A DNA stretch of 64,000 nt from Prevotella sp. UBA2742 (GCA_002353485.1 DEJS01000012.1:56760-120759); one strand, 5' to 3'; numbered from the stretch's first letter, positions 51,351-60,585 are shown. A program made the numbers and translations. Notes: generated from the letters alone by a model not told the origin.

Positions 51351-52250
51351 TTATTTTATCAGTTCAGCTGCATCCTTGGTCAGATAGGGGAGCACTTTGT
51401 CGTAGGGAATGTTGAAGTTAATCATGCCTGCAGCATAGGGGGCTATCTCATACTGCTGATAGACGAACGACAGCCCATCCTTGGTAAAGTAGGGGGCACT
51501 GCTCGGCAGGGGAATGTTGTTCACGTCATCCACATTGAGAAGCATGTCTTTCAGCTGCTCGTCAGTCGCTACGTCCTGTTCACACTCCTGGAAGTAGCTG
51601 CGCACGCCCTCTTTGATGAGCTGGGCGAGTTTTGCCGACTGTGGGTCTTTGAACAGGTTCTGGTTTTTCTTCTCGAACTGCTCAGTCTCTCTGTTGAATT
51701 TCGTCTGATAGCCAATGCGCAGTCCGTCGCGCTTGCGGAAGGTCTGGCATGACGACGCGGCATAGCCGTGGGCACCACCCATGAATCCTTCGTGGTTAGA
51801 GACGTAGGTGATGTATTGTTCGGTCTCCTCCAATTTGGAAATCCTTACATAGCAAGAATAGGTCATGTCGGTGGGAATGCCTTCGCCCTTTGATTCATTC
51901 CACGAGGAGGTCAGGTCGTTGTATGCGGTGTCGACCAGTGCCTGGACGGCTTCCTTTCCGTCATCGTAATAATGGAACTCGGGCTGTCCCTCCTGTATCA
52001 AACTGATTTGCAACTCTTCGCACACGTAGCGGCGGATGGCTGTCACCAACGAGTCGTTGCCGCTGGTGGGCCACTGGACGCTGACCTTGACGCTGGCCAT
52101 AGAGTCCTCGCGTTCTATGCCGATGCTGTCGGTCTGGAAACTGGTGGTGACAGCGAGAGAATCGCCGTCTGTTGATGCTCCGTTGGAAGCACGATGGCCG
52201 CACGCTGTCAGCAGTGCGGCCATCATGATATAAATACAAGTATACTTCAT
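51351..52250 (-). CDS. Lipoprotein with DUF4163/DUF3298 (RsiV-like) domains
   Basis: 299 aa. Signal peptide with lipobox LLTACG, so probably lipid-anchored. After a Ser/Asp-rich linker come a beta-strand domain (VSVQWPTSGNDSLVTAIRRY; YITYVSNHEGFMGGAHGYA) and a C-terminal DUF3298 part (YFTKDGLSFVYQQYEIAPYA). GGAHG is the hallmark of the family. Homologous domains occur in the lysozyme-sensing anti-sigma factor RsiV, but this protein has no cytosolic anti-sigma part. It lies 2 bp after pgk. Confidence 0.85.
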   Translation of the reverse strand: MKYTCIYIMMAALLTACGHRASNGASTDGDSLAVTTSFQTDSIGIEREDSMASVKVSVQWPTSGNDSLVTAIRRYVCEELQISLIQEGQPEFHYYDDGKEAVQALVDTAYNDLTSSWNESKGEGIPTDMTYSCYVRISKLEETEQYITYVSNHEGFMGGAHGYAASSCQTFRKRDGLRIGYQTKFNRETEQFEKKNQNLFKDPQSAKLAQLIKEGVRSYFQECEQDVATDEQLKDMLLNVDDVNNIPLPSSAPYFTKDGLSFVYQQYEIAPYAAGMINFNIPYDKVLPYLTKDAAELIK

Positions 52251-52252
52251 TT

Positions 52253-53524
52253 TTACTCTCCCTTGATAGCTGCAACACCAGGAAGCACCTTACCCTCGAT
52301 GGCCTCGAGCAGTGCACCGCCGCCGGTAGAGATGTAGCTCACCTGGTCGGCCAAGCCGAACTTGTTGACGCAAGCTACAGAGTCGCCACCGCCAATCAGC
52401 GAGAAAGCACCCTCCTTGGTAGCCTCAGCGATAGCATCGCCAATGGCGCGTGAACCAGCGGTGAAATCGTCGCACTCGAACACACCGGCAGGACCGTTCC
52501 ACAGAATGGTCTTGGCGCCCTTGATGGCATCCTTGAAGGCCTGCTGGCTCTCAGGACCAGCATCGACACCTTCGAAACCGGCGGGAACCTTGTTTGCGGG
52601 ACAGGTGATGATTTCAGAGCCGGGCTTCACGGTCATGGTGTCGAAGTCGAGACCGTTGGTAGCGGTGCAGTCGGTACCCAAGACGAGCTCTACGCCGTTC
52701 TTCTTGGCCAGTTCCTCTACGCCCAGTGCTACATCCAGCTTGTCGAGCTCTACGATAGAGTCGCCAATCTCGCCGTTGTGAGCCTTGGCAAAGGTGTAGG
52801 TCATACCACCACAGAGGATGAGCTTGTCCACCTTGCCCAGCAGGTTCTCGATGATACCAATCTTCGATGATACCTTTGAGCCACCCATGATGGCTACGAA
52901 CGGACGCTTGATGTTGCTGAGCACATTGTCAACAGCCTGTACTTCCTTCTCCATCAGCAGACCTAGCATCTTGTTGTTTGCATCGAAGTAGTCGGCGATG
53001 ACAGCTGTAGAGGCGTGCTTACGGTGAGCGGTGCCGAAGGCATCCATCACATAGCAGTCAGCGTACGATGCCAATGTCTTGGCAAACTCTTTCTGCGAAG
53101 CCTTCATGGCCTTCTTGGCCTCGTCGTATTCGGGAGTACCCTTCTCAACACCAACGGGCTTGCCTTCCTCCTCGGGATAGAAACGCAGGTTCTCCAGCAG
53201 CAGGGCCTCACCCATCTTCAGGTTCTTGGCAGCCTCCTGGGCCTTGGCACAGTCGGGGGCGAAAGCTACAGGTACACCCAGGGCCTTTTCGACAGCCTCA
53301 CGAATCTGACCCAGCGACTTCTTCATGTCCACCTTTCCTTTGGGCTTGCCCATGTGCGACATGATGATGGTGGCACCACCGTCAGCCAGAATCTTCTTCA
53401 GGGTGGGAAGGGCACCGCGGATACGGGTGTCGTCCGTAATCTTACCATTCTCGTCCAGGGGTACGTTGAAGTCTACACGTACAATTGCCTTCTTACCGGC
53501 AAAGTTCATTTCATTGATTGTCAT
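52253..53524 (-). CDS. pgk: Phosphoglycerate kinase
   Basis: Glycolytic 1,3-bisphosphoglycerate + ADP conversion. The start [20 protein letters not shown] is at ATG 53524; the frame upstream to 53557 holds only leader. Motifs: [12 protein letters not shown], hinge region [28 protein letters not shown], nucleotide-binding [13 protein letters not shown] and [13 protein letters not shown]. About 423 aa, slightly above the usual length, as in other Bacteroidetes. A minus-strand -7 box lies 44 bp upstream. Confidence 0.97.
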   Translation of the reverse strand: MTINEMNFAGKKAIVRVDFNVPLDENGKITDDTRIRGALPTLKKILADGGATIIMSHMGKPKGKVDMKKSLGQIREAVEKALGVPVAFAPDCAKAQEAAKNLKMGEALLLENLRFYPEEEGKPVGVEKGTPEYDEAKKAMKASQKEFAKTLASYADCYVMDAFGTAHRKHASTAVIADYFDANNKMLGLLMEKEVQAVDNVLSNIKRPFVAIMGGSKVSSKIGIIENLLGKVDKLILCGGMTYTFAKAHNGEIGDSIVELDKLDVALGVEELAKKNGVELVLGTDCTATNGLDFDTMTVKPGSEIITCPANKVPAGFEGVDAGPESQQAFKDAIKGAKTILWNGPAGVFECDDFTAGSRAIGDAIAEATKEGAFSLIGGGDSVACVNKFGLADQVSYISTGGGALLEAIEGKVLPGVAAIKGE

Positions 53525-53567
53525 AATTGTTGTATAGTTTAAAATGTGAATATTCAAAAACCGAGCG

Positions 53568-53575
53568 CAAAGTTA
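53568..53575 (-). promoter_or_regulatory. -7 box of pgk
   Basis: TAACTTTG on the minus strand, exact consensus, 44 nt before the start codon. No clear -33. Confidence 0.5.
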
Positions 53576-53657
53576 CAAAAATTAGTTCATAGTTGATGTT
53601 TCGTAGTTAATTATTTAGCGTTTTTTTGCTAACTATTATTAATAATGTAAAACAGAG

Positions 53658-53689
53658 TTGGCAAAAGTCGAAGAAACTGTGTATCTTTG
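53658..53689 (+). promoter_or_regulatory. Promoter of the small membrane protein gene
   Basis: TTGG (53658-53661) and TATCTTTG (53682-53689, exact), 20 bp apart; leader of about 43 nt. Confidence 0.65.
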
Positions 53690-53739
53690 CATCCCGAAAA
53701 TAGATAAACTATAGTTAATTAAAGAAGTATATAAAAATT

Positions 53740-53979
53740 ATGGGAATTATTGGTTCTATTATTATTGGCTGTCTGGCTGGCTTTTGTGCTGGTAAGTTAA
53801 TGAAGGGCGGCGGTTTCGGATTCATTATGAATCTGGTGCTTGGCCTGTTTGGCGGTGTACTGGGTGGCTGGCTGTTTGGTCAGCTTGGCATTGAGTGGGG
53901 TGGTATCCTGGGCCAGCTCGGAACGGCCATCATTGGCTCGGTAGCCATTCTATGGATAGCTTCATTGATTAAGAAATAA
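53740..53979 (+). CDS. GlsB/YeaQ/YmgE-family small membrane protein
   Basis: 79 aa with three hydrophobic, glycine-rich segments: IIGSIIIGCLAGFCAGKLM, FIMNLVLGLFGGVLGGWLF and LGTAIIGSVAILWIASLI. The pattern is that of the transglycosylase-associated family, often stress induced and of unknown mechanism. It is followed 31 bp later by the CobW gene. Confidence 0.85.
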   Translation: MGIIGSIIIGCLAGFCAGKLMKGGGFGFIMNLVLGLFGGVLGGWLFGQLGIEWGGILGQLGTAIIGSVAILWIASLIKK

Positions 53980-54010
53980 AAGAAAGACAGAGAAAGGATA
54001 GCATATTGTC

Positions 54011-55210
54011 ATGAACATCAAGAATATTCCAGTGCTGCTGCTCACGGGTTACCTGGGCAGCGGCAAAACTACTTTGCTGAATCGTATACTGCAGAACGAG
54101 AAAGGTGTGAAGTTTGCCGTCATCGTCAACGACATTGGCGAGGTGAACATCGACGCCGACCTGATAGAAAAGGGTGGGGTGGTTGGTCAGCAGGACGACT
54201 CGCTGGTGGCCCTGCAGAACGGCTGTATCTGCTGTACGCTGAAGATGGACCTCGTGAAGCAGTTGCAGGACATTCTGGCCATGCACCGCTTCGACTATAT
54301 TGTCATCGAGGCCAGCGGCATCTGCGAGCCAGGTCCTATCGCTCAGACTATTGTCAACATTCCTACGCTGGGACCTGAGTACATCAAGGATGGTTACTTG
54401 CAGTTGGACTGCATCGTCACTGTAGTCGACGCTCTTCGTATGCGCGACGAGTTTAAGAACGGCAGTGACCTGCTACGGCAGAACATTGACGAGGAGGATA
54501 TTGAGAACCTGGTCATTCAGCAGATTGAATTCTGCAATATTATCCTTTTGAACAAGGCTTCTGAGATTTCCAAGGAGGAACTGGCCGAGGTGCGCCATAT
54601 CATACGCGCCATCCAGCCCAAGGCTGACATCATTGAATGTGACTATGGCAATGTAGACTTGGACAAGCTGATACATACCGAGAAGTTCAATTTCGACGAG
54701 GTAGCTACCTCTGCCGCCTGGATTCAGGAGCTGGAGGGTGACCATGACGATGATGATGACGACGACCACGACCATGACGACGATGATGACCATGACGATG
54801 ACGAACACGACCATCACCATCATCACGATGAGGGCGAAGCAGAAGAATATGGCATTGGCACTTTCGTCTATTACGCCCGTCGCCCCATGAATCTCAGCCT
54901 CTTCGACGAGTTTGTGGCGCGGAAGTGGCCTAAGAATATCATCCGTGCCAAGGGCATCTGCTATTTCCAGGGCGAGGACGACATCTGCTACGTCTTCGAG
55001 CAGGCCGGCAGGCAGGTGTCGCTACGTAATGCAGGACAATGGTATGCCACCATGCCTAAGGACGAACTTGACATGATGATGATTCAGAACCCCCAGCTGC
55101 GCAAGGATTGGGACCCTCAGTATGGCGACCGTATGCAGAAGCTGGTTTTCATAGGGCAGCATCTGGATAAGGCACAAATTACGGCCGACCTTGACTTCTG
55201 TCTGGTGTGA
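54011..55210 (+). CDS. CobW/P47K-family GTPase, probable zinc metallochaperone
   Basis: 399 aa. G-domain: VLLLTGYLGSGKTTLLNRIL (P-loop), VNDIGEVNIDADL, metal motif NGCICCTLK (CxCC), VIEASGICEPG and LNKASEI. Residues about 243-275 are almost only Asp and His (start HDDDDDDDHDHDDDDDHDDD), a metal-binding loop typical of zinc-handling CobW proteins. The C-terminal CobW_C domain begins about residue 283. Members deliver zinc to client enzymes under zinc limitation. No Zur site was recognised upstream. Confidence 0.9.
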   Translation: MNIKNIPVLLLTGYLGSGKTTLLNRILQNEKGVKFAVIVNDIGEVNIDADLIEKGGVVGQQDDSLVALQNGCICCTLKMDLVKQLQDILAMHRFDYIVIEASGICEPGPIAQTIVNIPTLGPEYIKDGYLQLDCIVTVVDALRMRDEFKNGSDLLRQNIDEEDIENLVIQQIEFCNIILLNKASEISKEELAEVRHIIRAIQPKADIIECDYGNVDLDKLIHTEKFNFDEVATSAAWIQELEGDHDDDDDDDHDHDDDDDHDDDEHDHHHHHDEGEAEEYGIGTFVYYARRPMNLSLFDEFVARKWPKNIIRAKGICYFQGEDDICYVFEQAGRQVSLRNAGQWYATMPKDELDMMMIQNPQLRKDWDPQYGDRMQKLVFIGQHLDKAQITADLDFCLV

Positions 55211-55254
55211 CGCTTTAACTGCGAATCATCGAATTGTTTTTGCTAAACGTGACT

Positions 55255-55563
55255 ATGGCAAAGGAACAATCACAGCTCAGAGAGCGACAGCGTACTGACT
55301 TAAGGGAGCCACGACGCTACAAGGTCATCATCTACAACGACGACTTCACCACGATGGAGTTTGTTGTGATGATACTGGTACAGGTGTTTTTAAAGAGTCA
55401 GGAAGAGGCAGAGACGCTGATGCTCCAGGTGCACCATTCCGACAAGGCTGTGGTGGGCATCTACAGCTACGACATTGCTGTGTCGAAGACTCGCAAGGCT
55501 ACTCTTATGGCTCGCGAGAAAGGTTATCCGTTGCGTTTAGCTGTAGAACCCGCAGAGGAGTAG
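55255..55563 (+). CDS. clpS: ClpS adaptor of the N-degron pathway
   Basis: Binds N-terminal destabilising residues and hands substrates to ClpA. 102 aa from MAKEQSQLRE (ATG 55255). Core: YKVIIYNDDFTTMEFVVMIL contains the NDD/TTMEFV pocket residues, and VHHSDKAVVGIYSYDIAVSK is the second conserved block. Five bp separate it from clpA, and aat follows, so adaptor, unfoldase and degron-tagging enzyme form one operon. Confidence 0.94.
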   Translation: MAKEQSQLRERQRTDLREPRRYKVIIYNDDFTTMEFVVMILVQVFLKSQEEAETLMLQVHHSDKAVVGIYSYDIAVSKTRKATLMAREKGYPLRLAVEPAEE

Positions 55564-55567
55564 CATT

Positions 55568-57793
55568 ATGGCAGAGATAAAGCAGACAGAGCGTGCAGCC
55601 CGAACACTGCATATAGCGATGGAATACTGTCGGAAAGGCAGAAACGAATTCATATCGCCCGAGCACCTGCTACTGGCGATGCTGCGTGACGAGACCTTTG
55701 TGCGTTCCCTCGACGAATTCTGCCGACCTGACATACTCACCGACAGACTGTACCTCAAGATGAACCAGATGGAGACGGTGCCGGAAGGACGGGAATATGA
55801 GCCCGAAGCATCAGTACAGCTGGAACGGGTGATAGAGTATGCCTGTATGCAAGTGATGAACAGCAGTGCCAAGGCCGTAGACATTCCTCATCTCGCTATG
55901 GGCATCCTCCATCTGGACGAGTCGTGGGCCTGCTATCTGTTGAAGGAAGCACTGGGCGATGAGGAAGGCAACTTCATGAGTCAGCTGATAAGTGGTTATG
56001 ACTTCATCGACACGTTTGCTGATGGCACAGAGCCTGGTGTTGGTGAACATAAGGCGGATGCAGCATGGAAACGGCTCGTTACCTGCATGAACGACCACTA
56101 TCAGAAACAGAACCCGCTGGTAGGCAGGGAAAAGGAACTGCTTAGGACCATTCAGGTGCTGTGTCGTAAGGACAAGAACAACCCGCTGCACATGGGAGAG
56201 CCGGGAGTGGGCAAGACGGCCATCGTCTGGGGACTGGCCCGGATGATAGCAGAAGGAAAGGTGCCCGAACGACTAAAAGGCAGTCGTATCTATCAGCTCG
56301 ACTTGGGCACGCTGTTAGCCGGCACTCAGTATCGTGGCGACTTCGAGAACCGCATCAAGCAGATTATGGATGGAGTGCAGGAGGAGAGCAAGAACAATAT
56401 AGTATATATCGACGAAATTCACACCCTCGTAGGAGCCGGTGCTACGGGCGACAGTGCGATGGACGCATCGAACATGCTGAAGCCCTATCTGGAGTCTGGC
56501 AGCATACGCTTCATCGGTTCTACGACCTACGACGAGTACAATCGTTACTTCTCCCGGTCGAAGGGACTGATCCGCCGGTTCCAGCAGATAGACATCGGCG
56601 AGCCTTCCATCGACGAGGCCAAGAATATTCTGCGTCAGCTGCAACCGAGGTATGAGGAGTTCCACGGAGTGAAATATGACGTCGAGGCCATCGACTTCGC
56701 CGTCGAGGCCAGTGCCAGGCATGTCAACGACCGTTTTCTGCCGGATAAGGCCATCGACCTGATTGACGAGGCCGGGGCAGCAGCTGAAGCAAGTTTCACT
56801 CTTCATACTTCACTTATTACAAAGACGGATATTGCCGATGTCCTGGCAAAGACCTGCAAGGTGGATGCCTTGGCGGTGGCAGAGGAAAAAGACTTTCAGC
56901 AACTGGAGCGTCTGGCTCCGAGCATGTTGTCGCAGATATATGGTCAGGACGAGGCAATACGTCAGGTGGTCGAGGCCATTCAGATGTCGCGGGCTGGTCT
57001 GCTTGACGATGACAAACCCCTTGCTTCGCTACTCTTCGTCGGTCCTACAGGTGTGGGAAAGACAGAGGTGGCACGCGTGCTGGCCAAGGAACTGGGCATC
57101 GAACTGATACGTTTCGACATGAGCGAGTATGCAGAGAAACATACCGTAGCCAAACTGATTGGGTCGCCTGCCGGGTACGTGGGCTATGAGGACGGAGGAC
57201 TGCTTACCGACGCCATCCGAAAGACACCCAATGCGGTGCTGCTGCTCGACGAGATTGAAAAAGCCCATCAAGACATCTACAACATCCTGTTGCAGGTAAT
57301 GGACTATGCCCGGCTTACTGACAACAAAGGCCGAAAGGCCGACTTCCGCAACGTGGTGCTCATTATGACCTCCAATGCCGGAGCACAGTATGCGTCGCAT
57401 AGCGTAGGCTTTAACAGCACGGTCAGTCGTGGCGAGGCCATGATGAAGCAGGTGAAGCGTACCTTCAAGCCAGAGTTTCTGAACCGTCTGTCGGGTACCG
57501 TCGTGTTCCGTGATATGGACAAGGAGATGGCCATGCTCATCCTAAAGAAAAAGCTGCGCGAACTGGACGGCAAGCTGAAAGCCAAGCAGGTCAGGATGAC
57601 GCTGACCGATGAAGCCTTCGAACACCTGCTGAACGAGGGCTTTACGCCTGAGTATGGTGCGCGAGAGATGGACCGCGTCATTGCCCAGCAGCTAAAACCA
57701 CATCTGATGCGCGAAATCTTGTTTGGCAGCTTGAAGCAGGGCGGAACCATAACCATAACGGTGAAGGATGGCTGTTTGGCAATTAGACGATGA
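55568..57793 (+). CDS. clpA: ATP-dependent Clp protease ATP-binding subunit ClpA
   Basis: AAA+ unfoldase for ClpP, 741 aa. The N-domain (1-150) is followed by D1 with Walker A GEPGVGKTA and NIVYIDEIHTLVGAG, and D2 with GPTGVGKTEVARVLAKELG and AVLLLDEIEKAH. No ClpB-type middle domain. Near residue 410 the stretch ASFTLHTSLIT looks like a degenerate copy of the TTCACTC repeat (56789-56815), at the D1-D2 junction. The stop overlaps aat by 26 bp. With clpS and aat it forms a bacterial N-degron degradation module. Confidence 0.95.
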   Translation: MAEIKQTERAARTLHIAMEYCRKGRNEFISPEHLLLAMLRDETFVRSLDEFCRPDILTDRLYLKMNQMETVPEGREYEPEASVQLERVIEYACMQVMNSSAKAVDIPHLAMGILHLDESWACYLLKEALGDEEGNFMSQLISGYDFIDTFADGTEPGVGEHKADAAWKRLVTCMNDHYQKQNPLVGREKELLRTIQVLCRKDKNNPLHMGEPGVGKTAIVWGLARMIAEGKVPERLKGSRIYQLDLGTLLAGTQYRGDFENRIKQIMDGVQEESKNNIVYIDEIHTLVGAGATGDSAMDASNMLKPYLESGSIRFIGSTTYDEYNRYFSRSKGLIRRFQQIDIGEPSIDEAKNILRQLQPRYEEFHGVKYDVEAIDFAVEASARHVNDRFLPDKAIDLIDEAGAAAEASFTLHTSLITKTDIADVLAKTCKVDALAVAEEKDFQQLERLAPSMLSQIYGQDEAIRQVVEAIQMSRAGLLDDDKPLASLLFVGPTGVGKTEVARVLAKELGIELIRFDMSEYAEKHTVAKLIGSPAGYVGYEDGGLLTDAIRKTPNAVLLLDEIEKAHQDIYNILLQVMDYARLTDNKGRKADFRNVVLIMTSNAGAQYASHSVGFNSTVSRGEAMMKQVKRTFKPEFLNRLSGTVVFRDMDKEMAMLILKKKLRELDGKLKAKQVRMTLTDEAFEHLLNEGFTPEYGAREMDRVIAQQLKPHLMREILFGSLKQGGTITITVKDGCLAIRR
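56789..56815 (+). repeat. TTCACTC-type repeat (R2), degenerate copy in clpA
   Basis: GCAAGTTTCACTCTTCAT followed by ACTTCACTT, same orientation as the other two copies, read in frame as ASFTLHTSL. The resemblance to the purF peptide SLFTLHSSL supports a common origin. Confidence 0.55.
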
Positions 57794-58457
57794 GCTTTGG
57801 TTCCCCAACCCCCGCTGGGGCGAAGACGACGGACTGGTGGCCATCGGTGGCGACCTGTCTGTAGAGCGTCTGGTGCTGGCCTACAGCAATGGCTTCTTCC
57901 CTTGGTATGCCTACAAGATGGAACGCGAACCCCATTGGTACTGCCCGCTTGACCGTTATGTCATCTTCCCCGACGAGATTCACGTCAGTCACTCCATGTG
58001 TCAGCTGATGAAGCAGCAAAGATACGAAGTCACCGTCAATCAGAACTTCGAGGGGGTCATCAATGGCTGTTCCAAAGCCCAGAATCGCAACGAGGAACAT
58101 GGTGCCTGGCTTGGGCCCGACATCATCGAAGCCTTTACAGCACTGCATCGTCGTGGATATGCTGCCAGTGTCGAGGTATGGCGACCGGCCGATGTCACTA
58201 CTGATGCCCCCCAACTCGTCGGCGGACTCTATGGCGTTATGCTTCGCAAGGCTTTCTTTGGTGAGAGCATGTTTTCACTCGTTCCCAACGCCTCCAAGCT
58301 GGCGCTAATTCATCTGGCAAAGGCGATGGAGGCCGTCGAAGGGCGTTTCATAGACTGCCAGTTTGAGACACCGCTCTTCAAGTCAATGGGTGGCAGGCAT
58401 ATCACTTATGATGAATACATGAACTTGCTGAAGCCCAGCCCCTACCGTGTGCTATAG
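57768..58457 (+). CDS. aat: Leucyl/phenylalanyl-tRNA-protein transferase
   Basis: Adds Leu or Phe to proteins with N-terminal Arg or Lys, making ClpS ligands. 229 aa. Motifs: LWFPNPRWGEDDGLVAIGGD, SNGFFPWY, WYCPLDRYVIFP, then GGLYGVMLRKAFFGESMFS, the family signature. The start at ATG 57768 overlaps clpA by 26 bp, pointing to translational coupling. Its last codons overlap the convergent DUF362 gene by 6 bp. Confidence 0.95.
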   Translation: MAVWQLDDELWFPNPRWGEDDGLVAIGGDLSVERLVLAYSNGFFPWYAYKMEREPHWYCPLDRYVIFPDEIHVSHSMCQLMKQQRYEVTVNQNFEGVINGCSKAQNRNEEHGAWLGPDIIEAFTALHRRGYAASVEVWRPADVTTDAPQLVGGLYGVMLRKAFFGESMFSLVPNASKLALIHLAKAMEAVEGRFIDCQFETPLFKSMGGRHITYDEYMNLLKPSPYRVL

Positions 58458-59405
58458 CTTAATGAGTTCGTATTTCTTCGAGCCGAGCCCAATCTGCTCG
58501 GCATAGTCGGTAATATAAGTGCCGTGTTGGCGGTTGATACGGCGGATGAGGGGCTGGTTGTCGTCGCCCGGCTTACCCTGATAGTTGAAGACCATGTCGA
58601 GACAAGCCTGGTCTACGGCTACAGGGTCGAGCGATGCCATGATGCCCATGTCCTGCAGCTCGGGCTTGGCAGGATGGCCGTCGCAGTCGCAGTCCACCGA
58701 GAGGTTGTTCATCACGTTGATGTAGATGACGTGGCCGTCGAAGTAGTTATGAACGGCCTGTGCGGCAGAAGCCATCGACTCCAGAAAACTGTCCTGTGTG
58801 CGTCCGGCAGCGATATATTCAGGTGTCCATGCCAGCTTGGCGTCAGTAGTCTTACCGGCAGAGTGGATATAGGCCTTTCCTGCGGTAGAGGCTACACCGA
58901 TAGAGGCGTTCTTCAGCACCCCGCCGAAACCACCCATGGCGTGACCTTTGAAATGGGCGAGGTTAATCATGAAGTCGTAATTGGCCAGATGCTCGCCAAC
59001 GATGTCGTATCTCAGGTGCTTATGGTCCTTGACAGGTATACGTATGTCGCCGAACTCGTCCATCAGGTCGACCGCGAAAATGCTGTCGAAACCATGCTCA
59101 TGTATGGTCTCCCAGTGGCGCTTCGGGTCCTGACGGGTGCCACCGTATGCCGTGCAGCACTCCACGATGGTACCGTTAACCTCTTCGACCAGCGGCCGTA
59201 TGAAGGGCGGCTTCAGGTAGTGGGTATTCCCCCCCTCGCCGGTGGAAATCTTCACGGCAACACGTCCCTTGGCCTCGACGCCCAGGGCTTTGTAAATCTT
59301 CACCAACGACTCGGGGGTTATCTCCTTCGTGAAAAACACCTTAGGCTGAGCCGTGGCTATCAGCGCGAACACCAACGTGTATGCGGTTAACAGACTCCTC
59401 TTCAT
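58452..59405 (-). CDS. DUF362-domain protein, exported
   Basis: 317 aa with signal peptide (RSLLTAYTLVFALIATAQP). DUF362 pattern: RVAVKISTGEGGNTHYLKP, VECCTAYGGTRQDPKRHW, then FMINLAHFKGHAMGGFGGVL and VDCDCDGHPAKPELQDMGI. The family sometimes accompanies ferredoxin domains; none is present here. The function is unknown. It has a textbook promoter of its own. Confidence 0.85.
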   Translation of the reverse strand: MKRSLLTAYTLVFALIATAQPKVFFTKEITPESLVKIYKALGVEAKGRVAVKISTGEGGNTHYLKPPFIRPLVEEVNGTIVECCTAYGGTRQDPKRHWETIHEHGFDSIFAVDLMDEFGDIRIPVKDHKHLRYDIVGEHLANYDFMINLAHFKGHAMGGFGGVLKNASIGVASTAGKAYIHSAGKTTDAKLAWTPEYIAAGRTQDSFLESMASAAQAVHNYFDGHVIYINVMNNLSVDCDCDGHPAKPELQDMGIMASLDPVAVDQACLDMVFNYQGKPGDDNQPLIRRINRQHGTYITDYAEQIGLGSKKYELIKL

Positions 59406-59447
59406 ATTCCCTGTTCCTTTCTTTCTCGTTTCGTAATGATTGTCCTA

Positions 59448-59479
59448 CAAAAATACAACAAAGAAACCAAACGACCAAA
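59448..59479 (-). promoter_or_regulatory. Promoter of the DUF362 gene
   Basis: Minus strand TATTTTTG (59448-59455) and TTTG (59476-59479), both exact, spacing 20 bp. Confidence 0.8.
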
Positions 59480-59603
59480 GATTCTCGACACTTTCTCATT
59501 ATACACCCGGTACTAATACCCAAAGAGACGTTAAAAATAGCAAAATACAACCCAAATTGAAAGATTGTCCGGACAAAACAGAACGCAAATGAAAATAAAT
59601 CAC

Positions 59604-59727
59604 TACCTTTGTGCAAGGCTGCGAGTAAACGAGGGCAGAACCAAACTTGTTTCGAGTTATGCCGAGCGAAAGCAGGCTCGCCCTGGAAGGCTACACAGCA
59701 GCAAGCAGACAAACCAAATAAACGAAG
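59604..59727 (+). promoter_or_regulatory. -7 box and long leader of the DUF6078-like gene
   Basis: TACCTTTG (59604-59611) is an exact -7 box without a good -33. The leader of about 110 nt is unusually GC-rich for its position (GAGGGC with a later GCCCT arm) and may be structured or a copy of a dispersed sequence. The gap 59406-59727 otherwise holds only the divergent promoter. Confidence 0.4.
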
Positions 59728-60156
59728 ATGAACGACAAACAACCACAATATGAGACAATGCCGGAGCACTACCTTTTGTGCTTCAGCGACGACTGCGAAC
59801 TGGCAGACAGCTGTCTGCACAGGCTGGCAGAACGTAGCGGACGACAGAACGACATAATAGTGTCGGCAGTAAATCCCAGACAAAGCACAGGGAAGGCATG
59901 TGTGTACTATCAGGAAAACAAGGTGGTGACTGTGGCTTACGGTATGGTACACTCGTTCCACGAAGTAAAGGCCGACGACATCGCCCCACTGCGTAACACA
60001 CTCATCAAGCACTTCGGGCGCGGCTCCTACTACCTGCGTCGCAACGGATTACGCGTCATCACACCAAAAGAACAGCAGTACATCGCAAACGTCTTTCGTA
60101 CGTTTGGATACGAAGTAAAGTTCGATCGCATGGAAGAAGATACACAATGGCTGTAG
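59728..60156 (+). CDS. DUF6078-like hypothetical protein
   Basis: 142 aa, soluble, with Cys near the N-terminus (HYLLCFSDDCELADSCLHRL). Then a basic, aromatic region: VVTVAYGMVHSFHEVKADDI, FGRGSYYLRRNGLRVI and VFRTFGYEVKFDRM. Similar short proteins occur widely in Bacteroidales and I recall the name DUF6078, without certainty. No function is known. Its stop codon is the first element of the GTAC array. Confidence 0.55.
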   Translation: MNDKQPQYETMPEHYLLCFSDDCELADSCLHRLAERSGRQNDIIVSAVNPRQSTGKACVYYQENKVVTVAYGMVHSFHEVKADDIAPLRNTLIKHFGRGSYYLRRNGLRVITPKEQQYIANVFRTFGYEVKFDRMEEDTQWL

Positions 60157-60238
60157 TACAATACGTATGTACAGCCAGTACAAACCTACTGTACTGCCCG
60201 TACAACCCCTTTGTACCAGGAGTACATGCCGTCTGTAC
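60156..60238. repeat. Array of eight GTAC sites with alternating 9- and 5-bp gaps (three full TGTAC-N5-GTACA dyads)
   Basis: GTAC begins at 60156, 60169, 60178, 60191, 60200, 60213, 60222 and 60235, so the steps are 13, 9, 13, 9, 13, 9, 13 and the period is 22 bp, close to two helical turns. The 5-bp gaps sit inside dyads TGTAC-N5-GTACA at 60168-60182, 60190-60204 and 60212-60226. Gap bases vary while the GTAC positions are kept. It lies between the DUF6078-like gene and the promoter of the HTH gene, as expected of multiple operators or an iteron-like site. Confidence 0.85.
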
Positions 60239-60305
60239 CAAGAAAAGAAAACAGAGAAAAAAGAGCCTTCTTAGATTGCTGTAATAACAGATAATTACTA
60301 ATATA

Positions 60306-60337
60306 TTTGCTAATATCACAACCTTTTATTATATTTG
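60306..60337 (+). promoter_or_regulatory. Promoter of the restriction-modification island
   Basis: TTTG (60306-60309) and TATATTTG (60330-60337), both exact, 20 bp apart, 23 bp before the HTH gene. Confidence 0.8.
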
Positions 60338-60360
60338 CACTCGATTTTAATTAAATAAAG

Positions 60361-60573
60361 ATGAGTGAAAGACCTCTAAACCGACTCAAGGTGGTTCTTG
60401 TGGAGAACCAGAAGACAAGCAAATGGCTGGCAGAGCAATTGGGCGTCTCAGCCGTAACTGTCAGTAAATGGTGTACCAATATGCATCAACCAGACTTGCA
60501 GACATTGTCTAAAATAGCAGATATCTTAAATGTAGATGTCAAGGATATGCTGAATTCAACGAAGGAAGCATAA
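60361..60573 (+). CDS. Small XRE-type HTH regulator
   Basis: 70 aa, a single Cro/C1-type helix-turn-helix: LKVVLVENQKTSKWLAEQLG, recognition helix VSAVTVSKWCTNMHQP, then LQTLSKIADILNVDVKDML. At the head of a restriction-modification island such a protein may act as a controller (C) protein timing nuclease expression. The GTAC array upstream is a candidate operator. The next gene starts 12 bp later. Confidence 0.85.
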   Translation: MSERPLNRLKVVLVENQKTSKWLAEQLGVSAVTVSKWCTNMHQPDLQTLSKIADILNVDVKDMLNSTKEA

Positions 60574-60585
60574 TATAAGGATTTC

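Noticed and set aside
60156..60238. CRISPR array or tandem duplication at the GTAC sites
   Set aside because: Only GTAC and its flanking T/A are kept; the bases in between differ in each unit, which fits binding sites rather than copied repeats.
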